IMG/VR virus record: IMGVR_UViG_3300018049_000020
Span: 1 to 60,733 of that record
Source of the DNA: a virus
Reading direction: 5' to 3' (one strand)
Length of the DNA stretch: 60,733 nt
Under the pieces are notes generated by a model that ran no database searches, was not told where the DNA came from, and saw nothing but the letters and a program-made list of their open reading frames with translations. Positions 7,414 through 17,985 of this stretch are shown piece after piece; within the stretch, counting starts at the first letter, position 1, and every line of letters begins with the position of its first letter. The position numbers and the translations under genes are program-made.

Positions 7414-9078
7414 TTATACTATTATTGGCCCCCCACTACCTGCATTATATGCTGCTCTTAAACTTATGGGGCTTGATGACCAAGAACCGTTGAAGTATGA
7501 AGCTATATGAAAATATGTATAATAAGTGTCTGTGCCTTTTGTTGCTTTTATTCCAAAATAAACATCATTTGATGTTAATTGTACTGGATTACCTGTGCTG
7601 TCGTATACACCCCACTTAAAAAATCTAGCAGTGCGAGTACCATTAAATCCACCCCTTGAAGTTGAACCAGACCAGAAATTATAATATTGGCCTCTGGTTT
7701 TTCCACAAACATGTGGATAAAATCCATAACTGTTTCCACCTCCTCCGTAACAATTTGTTTGAGCTTGAGTACCTGATACCGATTCACCACTTGCATAATA
7801 TGCTACATCAAAATTCCAAGTATCGTCAATTATACCATTAGCATTCAAATCGGTAATAGGCATATAAAATCTATAATAAAAACTCCAACCACTATTACTA
7901 AAAGAGTTATAATGACCATACGATATTCTAAAAGCCCCTAAAGGATTTGTCTGAACAGTATTATTGTTAGCTGCAAAATCAAATTGCATATAACAACCAC
8001 ATTCGGTATGATTAAAACCAGGATTACCAGTTGCTAATTGAAGAGTATTCCAACTTGGTACACTAAACATAGAAGCAGTTCCTGAAGGTGGGTCAGAATT
8101 TATATAATTCGTACTACCACCAAAAGGATATACATCCCAAACAGGATTACTTATACCTGAGCCCCAAGGTTGAGGGTTCGGTTGATTAGCTAAAGTTGCA
8201 CTTGTTGCTGTTGAACTTCCAGACAGTGCTGATTCGCCTACAATACCTTCATATGATGTTGGTACCTGAGCAGTCGATGGTGACTGATATATGTAAGGCG
8301 TTTGGCCTTGTGCTGAATAAGTCGAAGGCGATTGATAAATGTAAGGCGATGGTCTTTGCGCCTGATACGTAAACGGATTTTGATAAATCGATGGCACCCT
8401 ATATGTTTGAGGACTTCTTTGTTGTGCTTGATAAGTTGAAGGCACTCTATAAGGTACAGGTTGTTGATTTGACTCCTGTGCGTTTATATTTGCTGGTGAC
8501 TGGTGTTGATACGTAGTAGGTTGTTGTGCCTGATATGTTACAGGATTTCTGTAACTTCTTGGGTCACGATATGTACTAGGTGATCTATAAGCATAACTTA
8601 CAGGATTTCTGTAACTTCTTGGGTCACGATATGTACTAGGTGATTGATGTTGATACGCAACTATAACCTGTGCATTTCTTGGGTCTCTATAAGTTGAAGG
8701 ACTTTGATGTTGATACGTAAACGGTGTTTGTGCGTTTGCAGGATACGGATACGGATTCTGTCTATTAGCAATATAAGGTGATTGTGCATCGGCCTGATAA
8801 GTATACGTTTGTTGTGCGTTTCTTATAAAAGGATTTTGTCTCGATCTTATGTTAGGTTGCTGTGCGTTTCTTATAAAAGGATTTTGCCTATTAACAGGAT
8901 TTCGATAAATTATTGGTTGTTGATTCTGATAAGTCGAAGGAGACTGAAACGTATAAGGAACAATCGATGGTTGTTGTCTTATATTTGGTTCTTGAATGTT
9001 AGCAGGTTGCCTTGCTATGTAAGGTTGCTGAAAACTACCGCCATTTAAATTGTGTTTAATGTAAATTTTATCTGCCAT
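7414..9078 (-). CDS. Octapeptide-repeat protein with a C-terminal globular domain
   Basis: A 554-residue protein. Residues about 18-275 are the same Pro/Tyr/Gln/Arg octapeptide repeats as the downstream gene (NPFIRNAQQ, SPSTYRDPR, TPFTYQHQS). Residues about 285-554 form a distinct domain rich in aromatic residues, Gly and Asn (WDVYPFGG, NHTECGCYMQFDF, SGWSFYYRFYMP, HVCGKTRGQYYNFW) with several Cys. The layout is a flexible or rod-like stalk ending in a candidate receptor-binding head. DNA coding for the stalk contains a 47-base exact direct repeat. The start lacks a clear Shine-Dalgarno. Confidence 0.6.
   Translation of the reverse strand: MADKIYIKHNLNGGSFQQPYIARQPANIQEPNIRQQPSIVPYTFQSPSTYQNQQPIIYRNPVNRQNPFIRNAQQPNIRSRQNPFIRNAQQTYTYQADAQSPYIANRQNPYPYPANAQTPFTYQHQSPSTYRDPRNAQVIVAYQHQSPSTYRDPRSYRNPVSYAYRSPSTYRDPRSYRNPVTYQAQQPTTYQHQSPANINAQESNQQPVPYRVPSTYQAQQRSPQTYRVPSIYQNPFTYQAQRPSPYIYQSPSTYSAQGQTPYIYQSPSTAQVPTSYEGIVGESALSGSSTATSATLANQPNPQPWGSGISNPVWDVYPFGGSTNYINSDPPSGTASMFSVPSWNTLQLATGNPGFNHTECGCYMQFDFAANNNTVQTNPLGAFRISYGHYNSFSNSGWSFYYRFYMPITDLNANGIIDDTWNFDVAYYASGESVSGTQAQTNCYGGGGNSYGFYPHVCGKTRGQYYNFWSGSTSRGGFNGTRTARFFKWGVYDSTGNPVQLTSNDVYFGIKATKGTDTYYTYFHIASYFNGSWSSSPISLRAAYNAGSGGPIIV
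8538..8644 (-). repeat. 47-base exact direct repeat, period 60
   Basis: Bases 8538-8584 recur at 8598-8644. They encode two copies of a SPSTYRDPRSYRNPV-type segment in the stalk of the octapeptide-repeat protein. Identity at DNA level, beyond what the protein requires, points to recent duplication of a 60-base (20-codon) unit. Confidence 0.9.
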
Positions 9079-9079
9079 A

Positions 9080-10987
9080 TCATATCACAAACCATAAATG
9101 TCCAACTTCTTTACCTGTACCACTTGGTGTACCAGATAGTGAAGAAGCACTAACAACTTCATAATCTAACTCAACATCATCGCCGTCTAATTTAACACCG
9201 TTTGATGTGTTCACTGATAAAGTAGCAACACCATCTAATGAATCACCTGAAGAACCTGCGTTATAAGATTTCGCAAGACCTGAACCAGCAGATATGACAC
9301 TATTTACTCTATCATCTGTAAAGTATTTATTAGTTTGTTCTGATATAGAATCGGTACCTGTTGAGTTATCTGCAACTTGTAAATCACCATTAGAATCAAA
9401 TACTAGTATTTGACCAGCAGATGCACTAGATGTACTACCTACATCTGTTAAATCAGATATAGCAGAGTTCATTGTTGTGTTTATTGATACATTGCCTTTA
9501 GCAGTCTGTGTGACTGAACCTGTAACTGCACCAGTCAATGAAAAGTCTGAATTATCTAAAACTAAATCTAAAGTATTATCTGAGTCATCATAGGTAACTG
9601 AAAGACCTGATTCAGTGTTTGAACTAATCATTGTACCGACTGTGTCAGCAATTCTTTCTACAATGTCATCAACTACAAAACTAGAACCGTTGTACTTAAG
9701 AACACTATTAGTATTTGCGCCACTTGTATTTACATCTGAAAGATCATCGATACTAGCAGCTGCGATTCTAGCGTCTGCTCTACCGTCTGTATAATAAAGA
9801 TTAGAACTTCCTTCTGTTAAATCATCAGTGTCGTGGTTTGATAAACTCGAAACTGTACCTGTAAGATGTCCTGTTGATACATTTAAAACTGTTGTTGAAC
9901 CGTCTGCTGTAATTGTAGATAATCTTGCAGTAGCATCGGTACCATTTGTACCGTTATCGATGATTGTTTGACCACCACTTGATAGAACATCACCTTTTAG
10001 ATTACCATTAAAAGTAGTTGCAGTCATGTCTGTTGCATGAATGTTCTGCCATTTTAGTATACTACTTCCAAGTTCGTGTGTGTTGTTAGCACTTGGTAAA
10101 ACATCTGAGTCTATTGAACCTGTGAATGATATTGTATCACTAGATGCGTTACCTAAATCGATGTTACCATTCAGTGATGATAATCCATTAACTGTTAAAG
10201 CGCCAGTAGTTGTAACTGTTGAGGCATTTAAATCACCGCCTGTAAGTGTTGCAGTTCCATCACTCAATGTACCCACGTTGACTGTTGCGCTAAAGTTTGC
10301 ATTTACACCACCAGTAATACTACCTGAGTTGATACTCATGGTGCTATCAGTAATTGTAGGCGCAGTCATTACACCGCCTGTTGTGATTGTTATATCATCT
10401 TCTGCAAATGTTTTACCTGCAAGTTGAATGTTGAAACCAGTCTCTAATTCTGTTGTGTTATTTGTGTTTGAAGCATTAAGAATAACACCATTTGAGTTGT
10501 TGTTAAAGATTGAGTTTGTATCTGATAACTGCCAGTATGAAGCACCTGTACTTGCTAATGCAGTACCTAAGTATGAACCTGTGTAAGAATATAGAACGAA
10601 TCTATCGCCATTTGATAAACCAGAACCGTATGTAGCACCTTGTAAGTTAATTCTTCCATAACTACCATCTGAATTTTGGCTAGTGATCTGATAGTCTATA
10701 CCTTCTATTAAGTGAGAACCGTTGACAAAGACCTGAATTCGGTCTTGTACAAATTTCATCACATTGTTAAACTGATCAGCGCCTTCGAAATGCGTTTCAC
10801 CACCAGTTGCAATATACACATACTCTTGGAAGTAAAATGCTTTATCTTCTACACTATTAACAGCGTCAACTAAAGTTGCTTGAGCAGTAGTTCTAAGACC
10901 ACTAATATCACCCACGTCATTAGCCAACACATTATATTGTTGTCTAAAATTTTCTATAGTACTGAAACTGTCTACTGTTTTAGCCAT
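9080..10987 (-). CDS. Tail-fibre-like structural protein
   Basis: A 635-residue protein. Residues 1-140 form an N-terminal domain (TVDSFSTIENFRQQYNVLAN, IQVFVNGSHLIEGIDYQI, GDRFVLYSYTGSY) seen at the start of appendage proteins in marine T4-like phages and probably responsible for attachment to the baseplate. The rest is beta-repeat: LGSSILKWQNIHATDMTATT, LYYTDGRADARIAAA, KYFTDDRVNSVISAGSGL. Its last residues are KEVGHLWFVI. The start overlaps the upstream coiled-coil gene by eight bases. The assignment as fibre is firm; its order in the fibre is unknown. Confidence 0.7.
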   Translation of the reverse strand: MAKTVDSFSTIENFRQQYNVLANDVGDISGLRTTAQATLVDAVNSVEDKAFYFQEYVYIATGGETHFEGADQFNNVMKFVQDRIQVFVNGSHLIEGIDYQITSQNSDGSYGRINLQGATYGSGLSNGDRFVLYSYTGSYLGTALASTGASYWQLSDTNSIFNNNSNGVILNASNTNNTTELETGFNIQLAGKTFAEDDITITTGGVMTAPTITDSTMSINSGSITGGVNANFSATVNVGTLSDGTATLTGGDLNASTVTTTGALTVNGLSSLNGNIDLGNASSDTISFTGSIDSDVLPSANNTHELGSSILKWQNIHATDMTATTFNGNLKGDVLSSGGQTIIDNGTNGTDATARLSTITADGSTTVLNVSTGHLTGTVSSLSNHDTDDLTEGSSNLYYTDGRADARIAAASIDDLSDVNTSGANTNSVLKYNGSSFVVDDIVERIADTVGTMISSNTESGLSVTYDDSDNTLDLVLDNSDFSLTGAVTGSVTQTAKGNVSINTTMNSAISDLTDVGSTSSASAGQILVFDSNGDLQVADNSTGTDSISEQTNKYFTDDRVNSVISAGSGLAKSYNAGSSGDSLDGVATLSVNTSNGVKLDGDDVELDYEVVSASSLSGTPSGTGKEVGHLWFVI

Positions 10988-11183
10988 TTATTTTCTCTTC
11001 TATCTTTCTAAGAAGTTCCTTAACTTCGGTTACTTCTTGTCTTAAACTATTTATTTCCTTTTTCTGAGAAGCAATGATTTGTCTTCTTCTCATTACCAAT
11101 TTAAACTGTTCAACATCTGTATTGATAATTGCTTGTGAACGTTCTTCTCTAATTAGATTTGAATGTCCTTCAACCTTTATCAT
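10980..11183 (-). CDS. Small coiled-coil protein of the baseplate-fibre junction
   Basis: A 67-residue protein. I chose ATG 11183 ([19 protein letters not shown]) rather than the ATG at 11198 because it forms an ATGA overlap with the stop of the 2255-residue gene. Residues 25-67 are a charged heptad-like coiled coil ([20 protein letters not shown]). The gene also overlaps the next one by eight bases, so all three are probably translationally coupled. Conserved small proteins of this type sit at this position in related phages. A structural or assembly role is inferred. Confidence 0.6.
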   Translation of the reverse strand: MIKVEGHSNLIREERSQAIINTDVEQFKLVMRRRQIIASQKKEINSLRQEVTEVKELLRKIEEKING

Positions 11184-14100
11184 GCTAATGCTATACATCT
11201 AAGACCAGAAATTATTGGTACTTGAGATGTGTTTGTAGCCTGTCCTACAATCTTAATTACAAAACCTGTAAATTCAGGTAAGTTGTCTGCTGTGTATTCG
11301 TATTCTTTAAAGTTTCTAGCGTCTTGATCAATAGCTGTGTCAGGACCACCAGTTGAGTTAAAGAATTCAAATCCTAAATCATCTACTGGTGTATCTTCAT
11401 CGTTTTTGATGAGTTTGTATAAAACTTTAATGTCTGAGTTAGGTGGTCTAAAGTTATCTGATAAAACTTTCAATGATGTAGCAGGATTCTTTAAACTTAC
11501 CAATCTTGTTGTGTATACCATTGCGTTGTTATCGCCATCTGGTTCTGTTGATGGTACGTAAACTTCACCATCTGATAGATCGGCAGCAGAATCAATATCA
11601 TTAATTCTGTTCATAATACCTAGACAACCAATTGTACCTGTATCAATGTAAGGTGATACGTTTGGATTTGATGATCTCATTTGTAGTAATAATCTAAATG
11701 ATCTCTGGTTACCCATTCTCTCTAATTCGTTGAGGGGTGATGCAACAACACTTGGTCTACTGAAGTAAACGTTATCGTTTAATTTAATAAAGTCATTTGC
11801 AGTTCTTCTTACATATTCAGTATCTAAGTTTGAATCTTCTGGTGAACCCATACCTGTTCTATTAATACTTGAGAATATTTGAGTATTATTAAATGTTATA
11901 GAAGGTATCATTGTATGAATTGCATCATAATAGATGTTTCTTGTACTTCTAACTTGACTACCACCGCCATCTACACTTTGAGTTGCAACAAAACTTGTGC
12001 CGCCTTCTAAGTCATAAGATGACATTACAGATGTTCTAGGTAGAACATTAAATGAGTCTATACTATAATCTTGTAGACTCTCGTGTGTACCGTTAATAGC
12101 TGCAACTGGAATACCACCCAATGTGTTTTCAACATTGGTGACACTTACTGTAAATGTTTGACTGTCGATTGTGACTGTAATAGTGTCGTTCACTGCGTAG
12201 TCACTACCTGGATCAGTAATCTTAATTGAGTTTACTGCATCTAAATCTCCAGCGTCTACAACTACTTTGACTTTAAGACCTGTACCTGTACCACCTGTTA
12301 CAACAGCATCATTACTTCCACCAGTCTCGTATGTCTGTGCTGTTACGGCAGCACTAATAGCACTTGGTGTGCCAATCTCTACTACGCCATCTTCTTTATC
12401 GCCTTTCACGCCTGCTATTGTTACGTGTGAAGTTGTTTCGTACATACCGTGTGAGTAGTTTAATATCTTAACATAACTTTGACCAGCAAATGTTTGAACT
12501 GGATTCTCTTGTAGTTTTACATCTCCGATAAAATCGTTTTCAAACACAACTTCTGCAACTTTTGAGGTATCGAATTGTGCAATCTTAAGATTGAACTTGA
12601 GATCGTCTGTTTGTTCTGCTGTCCATGTTGATGCGTTTTGTGATAAGAACAATGAACCAGCATATGGTTGTCCTGAAATTGTTTCACCAGTAATTAAATC
12701 GTTTTCACCCATTCTGGATATGAAACATTCGTATTCGTTTGAGTTTGATAAAACTACGAAACAGTATTCTTTACCTTTCTCTAGGTATACAGGCGAATCA
12801 AATGTAAATGTTGTAGCACTTGAACCGTCTTCTGAAATATTAACTTCGTTTGGATTCTTAGATACTGTTGAGAATGGTAATACTAACTGACCTGGATAAC
12901 CATTCACCATGTTTCTAACTTGTACTGACACTGGTAGTGCATCGTCTTTAGTTCTAAAGAATAGATCAACTGAAGACAACATCATGCCACCATCCATATC
13001 TACTAAGAATGATTCTGCTAATGGATCGACCCACTCTGTCTCACGCAATTCTCTCTCATCGAATATTCTAGGAATTCTAGGATCAACGTCCCAAAAATCT
13101 CTAGGGTCATCAATAGGCGGTGGTGACGGTATCGGCGTACTTGTTGGTGTCGGCGTTGGTGTCGGTGTCGGTGTAGGCGACGGTGTAGGCGCAGGAGTTG
13201 TTGTCGGCGCTGGCGTCGGCGTAGGTGTCGGTGTAGGACTTGGTGTAGGCTCTGGAGTCGGTGTTGGACTCGGTATAGGTGCCTCAGTAGGTTCTGGTGT
13301 AGGTGTAGGTGCTGGAGTTGCAGGTGGTTCTGGACTTGGCTCAGGTGGTGTACCTGTACCAGGTGTTACGTTTAATAACTCACCTCTTCTTACTATTTGT
13401 CTCTCAGCAGATAGCCTTTCAATAACTACTCTACCATTCCTTGTTGATACAATTTCAGTTTGTGAAGCTTGTAATAAACCTTGTGCTTGATAGATTGCAT
13501 TACCTCGTGATGCTGGGTTAGAAAGGTTATTTGAACTTGATGTAATAACCATTTCTCTAGCACCAGTTGGGAATCTCTGGAATCTATCGTTAGGTAAACT
13601 GAATGTTGCTCTTAATCTACCGTTACCATCTGTTTTTACTATTTGATCGTATGATGTACCACCATCTTTACTGTACAGTGTACTGAATGGTTTTACATAT
13701 GAGTTTACATCGATACCATCAAAGAATACGTAATGGTTTGTGTTTGGTTTTAAGTTAACTGCATCTATTTCAATGTCTCTTGGTCTACAGAATGGTACAA
13801 TTGTGACACTAACAATTCTATCGTTACGTGTTTCAACTAACTCTTCTACAACCGATGTTCTAACACCTGTTCTGATCTGAGACTCAGGTGTTTCTGTTAC
13901 ATTTCTTGTAACAGTAGTATTAGGTGTATATTCACCACCTTGTGAAGGATCACCGTTCCAAGCTGCTGGAACACTTGATAATGTCTCTGTCTCTACAACT
14001 GTAGGTTCACCTACCCATGTAGTCTGCCATGCGTTCCAAACAGTGCCTAATGCGTTTTCGTTCTCTGCTAATACTGCATCGAAGTTGCCTTCTCTGTTAA

Positions 14101-17100
14101 CTCTTACTTCTGGTAATTGTTCTGTGTCTTGCCAGATGTCTGTCTCTGGACTTAGTTTAACGTGACCAATAAATGCAAACACAGCGTATGGGTTAACATT
14201 TAATGACCTAGATGCCTTATTTTGATTAACAAATGATCTTTCTGTATATGGTAATGTGATAATATCACCAGACTTCTTATAGTTACGTGACAATGCTGAG
14301 TTAGCAATGATATCAAAGAACTGAGTATGGTGTTTAGGTCTTAATTGACCTAGTTTTGTATCGATAGCACATTCATAGTCTGGATGTGAAACATCACCAA
14401 TCTTATGACCTCTAAAGTTATCTACTAAGAAGCCTGATTTATATCTGTCAAATCCGTCTGCATCTAAAATTTGTTTTGATTGTGTATCTTTTTCTAATAA
14501 AGATAGTGCTGTAATTCTTTCAATGTTTGTAAGTCTTTGGTTTATTCTACCAATATCTTTCATCGTATATCTACGATGATCAAATTGTTTTAAATTGATT
14601 TCTTTTAAGTTTGATGTGTAAGCAGGTATGAACAATTCGAACATTTCAATTGCATCATCTAACTGATTTGGTTTTTGAGGACTAATATCAGGATAACCAA
14701 TAGAAACTTCAAACTTACCATTTCTAGTTAAGAATACTTTATCAATTCTAGGTACATAGAAATCTATATCTGCTGTCACTGAAGATGTAGGCATTGGACA
14801 TGAAATTGTTCCATTGTCGACATCGTTAAACACCCTTGATGTGTATACAAATGGTGCAGCTGTTACTTTTGTATTATCTGATAAGTTTAATGGATCGTTC
14901 TGATCATAAGCATTTGTATCATCATCTTGGAAATTAGTGCCAGGTAAAAAGTCTGTTGATGGTCTAAAGTCTACTGCATCTGATAATTCGAACTTACCGT
15001 CTGGTTCAAAACCACCTAAGTCTACTTTATTTGGTGAGTAATTTGGTATATCTTTGTACTCAACATCAGCACTGTTATAAGAATTTACTGAGTAGTAATC
15101 TCCTGTACCACCTCTACTAAACATGTCAAAGATAACAGTCACAGGATTGTTAGGTGCTGATCTACCTTGTTTTAAAACTAGTTTTGAGAAGTCATAATAA
15201 CCATCTCTTTGGCCATTGTCTAAGAAATAGTTGTTCTTAATGTTTGGTGAACCTGCACTTAAGTTTGATAGTACAGCGATACCTGAACTTGTTTGGCCAA
15301 CAATTGTCTCACCGTCAATGAAAGGTATATCATTTAAGTATACAAAGTATGATGTGTTTGTATCACCACCCCAATTGATCAATAATGCTCTTGCTGTTGA
15401 TGATTGACCTACAATCTCTTCTTTTAATGCAAAAGAACCTGAACTTATTGTTACAGTTGCGTTTGGTGGTGTTGCCTGACTATTTGAACCTGAAGTTGTG
15501 CCTGGAACTGCCTCTAAAACTGCATGTATTTTATAGACATCTGGTACACATAGATTCAATTCTTTGTGATCGTATGCAAGACCATAGAAAGGTTTATCAC
15601 TATTAGATGATCTAAATGAAACTGATCTGAATTTTTCTAAAGCTTTTGACTTTACAGCAGGTGCTGTTCTCTTAACAGTATAAGTTGCTAATATTTGAGC
15701 ACCTGATCCTGAATCACTGAATGTAACATCTAATGAAGTACCTGGTGTACCAAAAGTTACATCGTCTGCGACTAACACGTCACCTAATGCTACGACATCA
15801 CCAGTTCCGTTTAGTGATAATTTAGTAAATTGATATTTGTCATCACCAAAGTCTGAGAATGTTTCGTCTGACTCTTTTGTCAAAGTGATTGTACCATTTG
15901 ACATTGAGAACAGTCCTTGTTTTCTGACTTCTACTGTTCCTGTTGGTGTTACATCTGAAACGTAATCTCTAGGCCATGCAAATATATTTGATGTCTGATC
16001 TTGGTCTGCAAGTTTTGCTCTTTTTCTGATAACTGCTACTTGTGTTGCCGCTGAAGGTGTCACTGCACCACCAGCTGTTGTAACTACATTTAACGATGTA
16101 TCGTTAGTAACAACTGAAACTCTATGTTCTGTACCATTAACAACGATATGATCACCAACTTTTACTTCTTTAGTAAACTGTGAACCAACACCTTGTAATT
16201 CATTTGTTGAGCCATTAAATGTACCTAAACCAGATATTACTGATATATCATCTAATACTACATCGGCACTAAAGTCTAGTCCTACGCTAGCAGGTGAAAC
16301 TTGACCGACTGAGTGAGATTGACTTACATTAAAGACCTGAACACTAGTTGATGCTACTGCTGATGCAGTTCCCTTACCTCTAACTGATACATTATTACCT
16401 GATACAAATTGTCCTACTACATCATGTAGATAAATGTTATTACTATCGACATATGCAACAATACCTGTTGCGCCTGTAATATCGTCTGTTAGTTTATCAC
16501 CGTTAGCATATAATGTTGAGGTTGCTGTTGTAACTCCAACTTTAGTAAACATTTTAATATCAAATAGATATAATTGATATTCATCTGTAGCTGACTCATC
16601 AAAATGTCTAACTCTTGCAAAACCAATATTCTCTGCACTACCACTTAATGCTGATGCAGAAGATTTAGGTAGACTGTAAAGTTTGATTGGTTCGAAAGCA
16701 TTTGTTGAAGCTGAATCACCAATTTCTGGCATTCCATAAATGTTGTTGATTTTTAATTTATTACCTATTCTAACTGGTGTTGATGCGTTAGATAGTTCTG
16801 CTGTTGTTCTTGCTTTATTAATTGTTAGGTTTGATGTACCTGCTTTTTCAATTTCGTATCCTCTAACATAAGCTTTACCAGCAGATATCTGCATGATAAA
16901 CTTCTCTTCTTGTCCGCCTTCTGCTATTGGATAAAACCCTTTGTTATCTGAAGTTTTTAAATGTTCTCTGAAATTACTAGTAAATGGTCTTACAACAAAA
17001 TCGCCATTGGCATCAAAGGTTCTTCGTGCCATAGTATTTTCTATTTCAGAATAGATTGGTCTATTGATTGATAGTTCAATGATACCATTGTTAACTCTTG

Positions 17101-17947
17101 CTAATTCAATGAAGTTAACACTTGTAGTATCTGTTAGTGCTACTTTAGATAATGTAAGATCAAATTTTAATCTATCGGCACCAGGCGCATTATCGTTTGA
17201 TGAGCCTTGTGCATTGTCTAAGAGACTATTATCTTCTGTTGATGATATGATAGTTTCATTGATAGAAAGACCAACTCTATATGAAGGATTACCTGCATAT
17301 TTTTCTAATACGATAAGTTGTTTGTCTACCTTTACAAAGAAACCTCTTGTAAAAACTACACCTTCTGAAATTTCTGCAATTGAAGCACGACCAGTTGGTG
17401 TTGATGATTGTGATAATGTTTTAAAGTAGTTGTTGTTTGTTGCTACAGCAGAAGTTGATCCAAAACCGTCAGCTGAGAATTCTACTTCTCTTATTTCTTC
17501 TGAACCTTTGAATATAAAAGAACCATCGCTGTCTGTACCTTGTGATAATGCTTTTACAAATAGTGTTATAGAATCATCTTCAGTTTCAGCAGTTGATGAA
17601 ATAACTTTTGCTACTACACCTGTTGTTAAACCTTGAATGAGTTTGCCGTGAAAACTAGTTCTATAAGATTCTACGTTTAGATCGCCGTTTGCATTTGGAT
17701 TTGAATTTTGTACTTTGACAAAATAGATGTCCATGTCAATGTTTGACTGAGCACCTGAAACAATAGAACCTTCTTTAAAGAAATGATCACCAAATTTCTC
17801 TACCTGATCTTGTAGAATAGATTGAGTTTGAGTTAACTCTCTCGCTTGAATTGGTCGACCAGCACGATACAGAACTTTATGAAATTTCTTGTCTGCATCG
17901 TAATCATCGTAATATGGTGTAATATTTAGATCCGTTTTCTCTGACAT
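11180..17947 (-). CDS. Giant DUF4815-type virion/baseplate-fibre protein
   Basis: A 2255-residue protein, the largest in the window. The N-terminus ([39 protein letters not shown]) matches the DUF4815 family of large T4-like marine phage structural proteins. Residues about 1531-1610 are a Pro/Thr/Glu-rich linker of TP and SP repeats. After it comes [20 protein letters not shown] and a beta-rich region likely to include a carbohydrate-binding-type fold ([14 protein letters not shown]). It lies next to gp8 in the minus-strand late block. A role at the baseplate periphery or proximal fibre is inferred. No Shine-Dalgarno precedes the ATG. Confidence 0.7.
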   Translation of the reverse strand: MSEKTDLNITPYYDDYDADKKFHKVLYRAGRPIQARELTQTQSILQDQVEKFGDHFFKEGSIVSGAQSNIDMDIYFVKVQNSNPNANGDLNVESYRTSFHGKLIQGLTTGVVAKVISSTAETEDDSITLFVKALSQGTDSDGSFIFKGSEEIREVEFSADGFGSTSAVATNNNYFKTLSQSSTPTGRASIAEISEGVVFTRGFFVKVDKQLIVLEKYAGNPSYRVGLSINETIISSTEDNSLLDNAQGSSNDNAPGADRLKFDLTLSKVALTDTTSVNFIELARVNNGIIELSINRPIYSEIENTMARRTFDANGDFVVRPFTSNFREHLKTSDNKGFYPIAEGGQEEKFIMQISAGKAYVRGYEIEKAGTSNLTINKARTTAELSNASTPVRIGNKLKINNIYGMPEIGDSASTNAFEPIKLYSLPKSSASALSGSAENIGFARVRHFDESATDEYQLYLFDIKMFTKVGVTTATSTLYANGDKLTDDITGATGIVAYVDSNNIYLHDVVGQFVSGNNVSVRGKGTASAVASTSVQVFNVSQSHSVGQVSPASVGLDFSADVVLDDISVISGLGTFNGSTNELQGVGSQFTKEVKVGDHIVVNGTEHRVSVVTNDTSLNVVTTAGGAVTPSAATQVAVIRKRAKLADQDQTSNIFAWPRDYVSDVTPTGTVEVRKQGLFSMSNGTITLTKESDETFSDFGDDKYQFTKLSLNGTGDVVALGDVLVADDVTFGTPGTSLDVTFSDSGSGAQILATYTVKRTAPAVKSKALEKFRSVSFRSSNSDKPFYGLAYDHKELNLCVPDVYKIHAVLEAVPGTTSGSNSQATPPNATVTISSGSFALKEEIVGQSSTARALLINWGGDTNTSYFVYLNDIPFIDGETIVGQTSSGIAVLSNLSAGSPNIKNNYFLDNGQRDGYYDFSKLVLKQGRSAPNNPVTVIFDMFSRGGTGDYYSVNSYNSADVEYKDIPNYSPNKVDLGGFEPDGKFELSDAVDFRPSTDFLPGTNFQDDDTNAYDQNDPLNLSDNTKVTAAPFVYTSRVFNDVDNGTISCPMPTSSVTADIDFYVPRIDKVFLTRNGKFEVSIGYPDISPQKPNQLDDAIEMFELFIPAYTSNLKEINLKQFDHRRYTMKDIGRINQRLTNIERITALSLLEKDTQSKQILDADGFDRYKSGFLVDNFRGHKIGDVSHPDYECAIDTKLGQLRPKHHTQFFDIIANSALSRNYKKSGDIITLPYTERSFVNQNKASRSLNVNPYAVFAFIGHVKLSPETDIWQDTEQLPEVRVNREGNFDAVLAENENALGTVWNAWQTTWVGEPTVVETETLSSVPAAWNGDPSQGGEYTPNTTVTRNVTETPESQIRTGVRTSVVEELVETRNDRIVSVTIVPFCRPRDIEIDAVNLKPNTNHYVFFDGIDVNSYVKPFSTLYSKDGGTSYDQIVKTDGNGRLRATFSLPNDRFQRFPTGAREMVITSSSNNLSNPASRGNAIYQAQGLLQASQTEIVSTRNGRVVIERLSAERQIVRRGELLNVTPGTGTPPEPSPEPPATPAPTPTPEPTEAPIPSPTPTPEPTPSPTPTPTPTPAPTTTPAPTPSPTPTPTPTPTPTSTPIPSPPPIDDPRDFWDVDPRIPRIFDERELRETEWVDPLAESFLVDMDGGMMLSSVDLFFRTKDDALPVSVQVRNMVNGYPGQLVLPFSTVSKNPNEVNISEDGSSATTFTFDSPVYLEKGKEYCFVVLSNSNEYECFISRMGENDLITGETISGQPYAGSLFLSQNASTWTAEQTDDLKFNLKIAQFDTSKVAEVVFENDFIGDVKLQENPVQTFAGQSYVKILNYSHGMYETTSHVTIAGVKGDKEDGVVEIGTPSAISAAVTAQTYETGGSNDAVVTGGTGTGLKVKVVVDAGDLDAVNSIKITDPGSDYAVNDTITVTIDSQTFTVSVTNVENTLGGIPVAAINGTHESLQDYSIDSFNVLPRTSVMSSYDLEGGTSFVATQSVDGGGSQVRSTRNIYYDAIHTMIPSITFNNTQIFSSINRTGMGSPEDSNLDTEYVRRTANDFIKLNDNVYFSRPSVVASPLNELERMGNQRSFRLLLQMRSSNPNVSPYIDTGTIGCLGIMNRINDIDSAADLSDGEVYVPSTEPDGDNNAMVYTTRLVSLKNPATSLKVLSDNFRPPNSDIKVLYKLIKNDEDTPVDDLGFEFFNSTGGPDTAIDQDARNFKEYEYTADNLPEFTGFVIKIVGQATNTSQVPIISGLRCIALA
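13115..13352 (-). repeat. Pro-Thr/Ser-Pro low-complexity linker repeat
   Basis: This DNA encodes roughly 80 residues of PTPTPTP, PEPTEAP and PSPTPTP in the giant protein, between two folded halves. On the plus strand the same DNA reads as a Gly-Val repeat, a shadow. Length changes by slippage would be expected in such a tract. Confidence 0.85.
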
Positions 17948-17967
17948 AGTTTTAAATTTTATTTAAT

Positions 17968-17982
17968 GTTGTTTAAAACAAC
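17968..17982 (-). terminator. Weak hairpin between gp8 and the giant gene
   Basis: An inverted repeat GTTGTTT/AAACAAC lies just after the gp8 stop, with an AT-rich stretch behind it. The stem is A/T-rich and the loop tiny, so it is a poor terminator at best. Confidence 0.25.
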
Positions 17983-17985
17983 TAA

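Noticed and set aside
6483-9078. CRISPR-like array suggested by regular repeats
   Set aside because: The repeats are in-frame coding octapeptides without constant-length unique spacers or palindromic repeat units.
11048-11055. AATAAATA inside the coiled-coil gene as a late promoter
   Set aside because: It lies within coding sequence with no gene start near it; probably chance in AT-rich DNA.
12909-13490. Plus-strand Gly-Val-rich open frame opposite the giant virion gene
   Set aside because: It is the reverse reading of the Pro/Thr linker codons; low complexity, no ribosome-binding site, and antisense to a strong gene.
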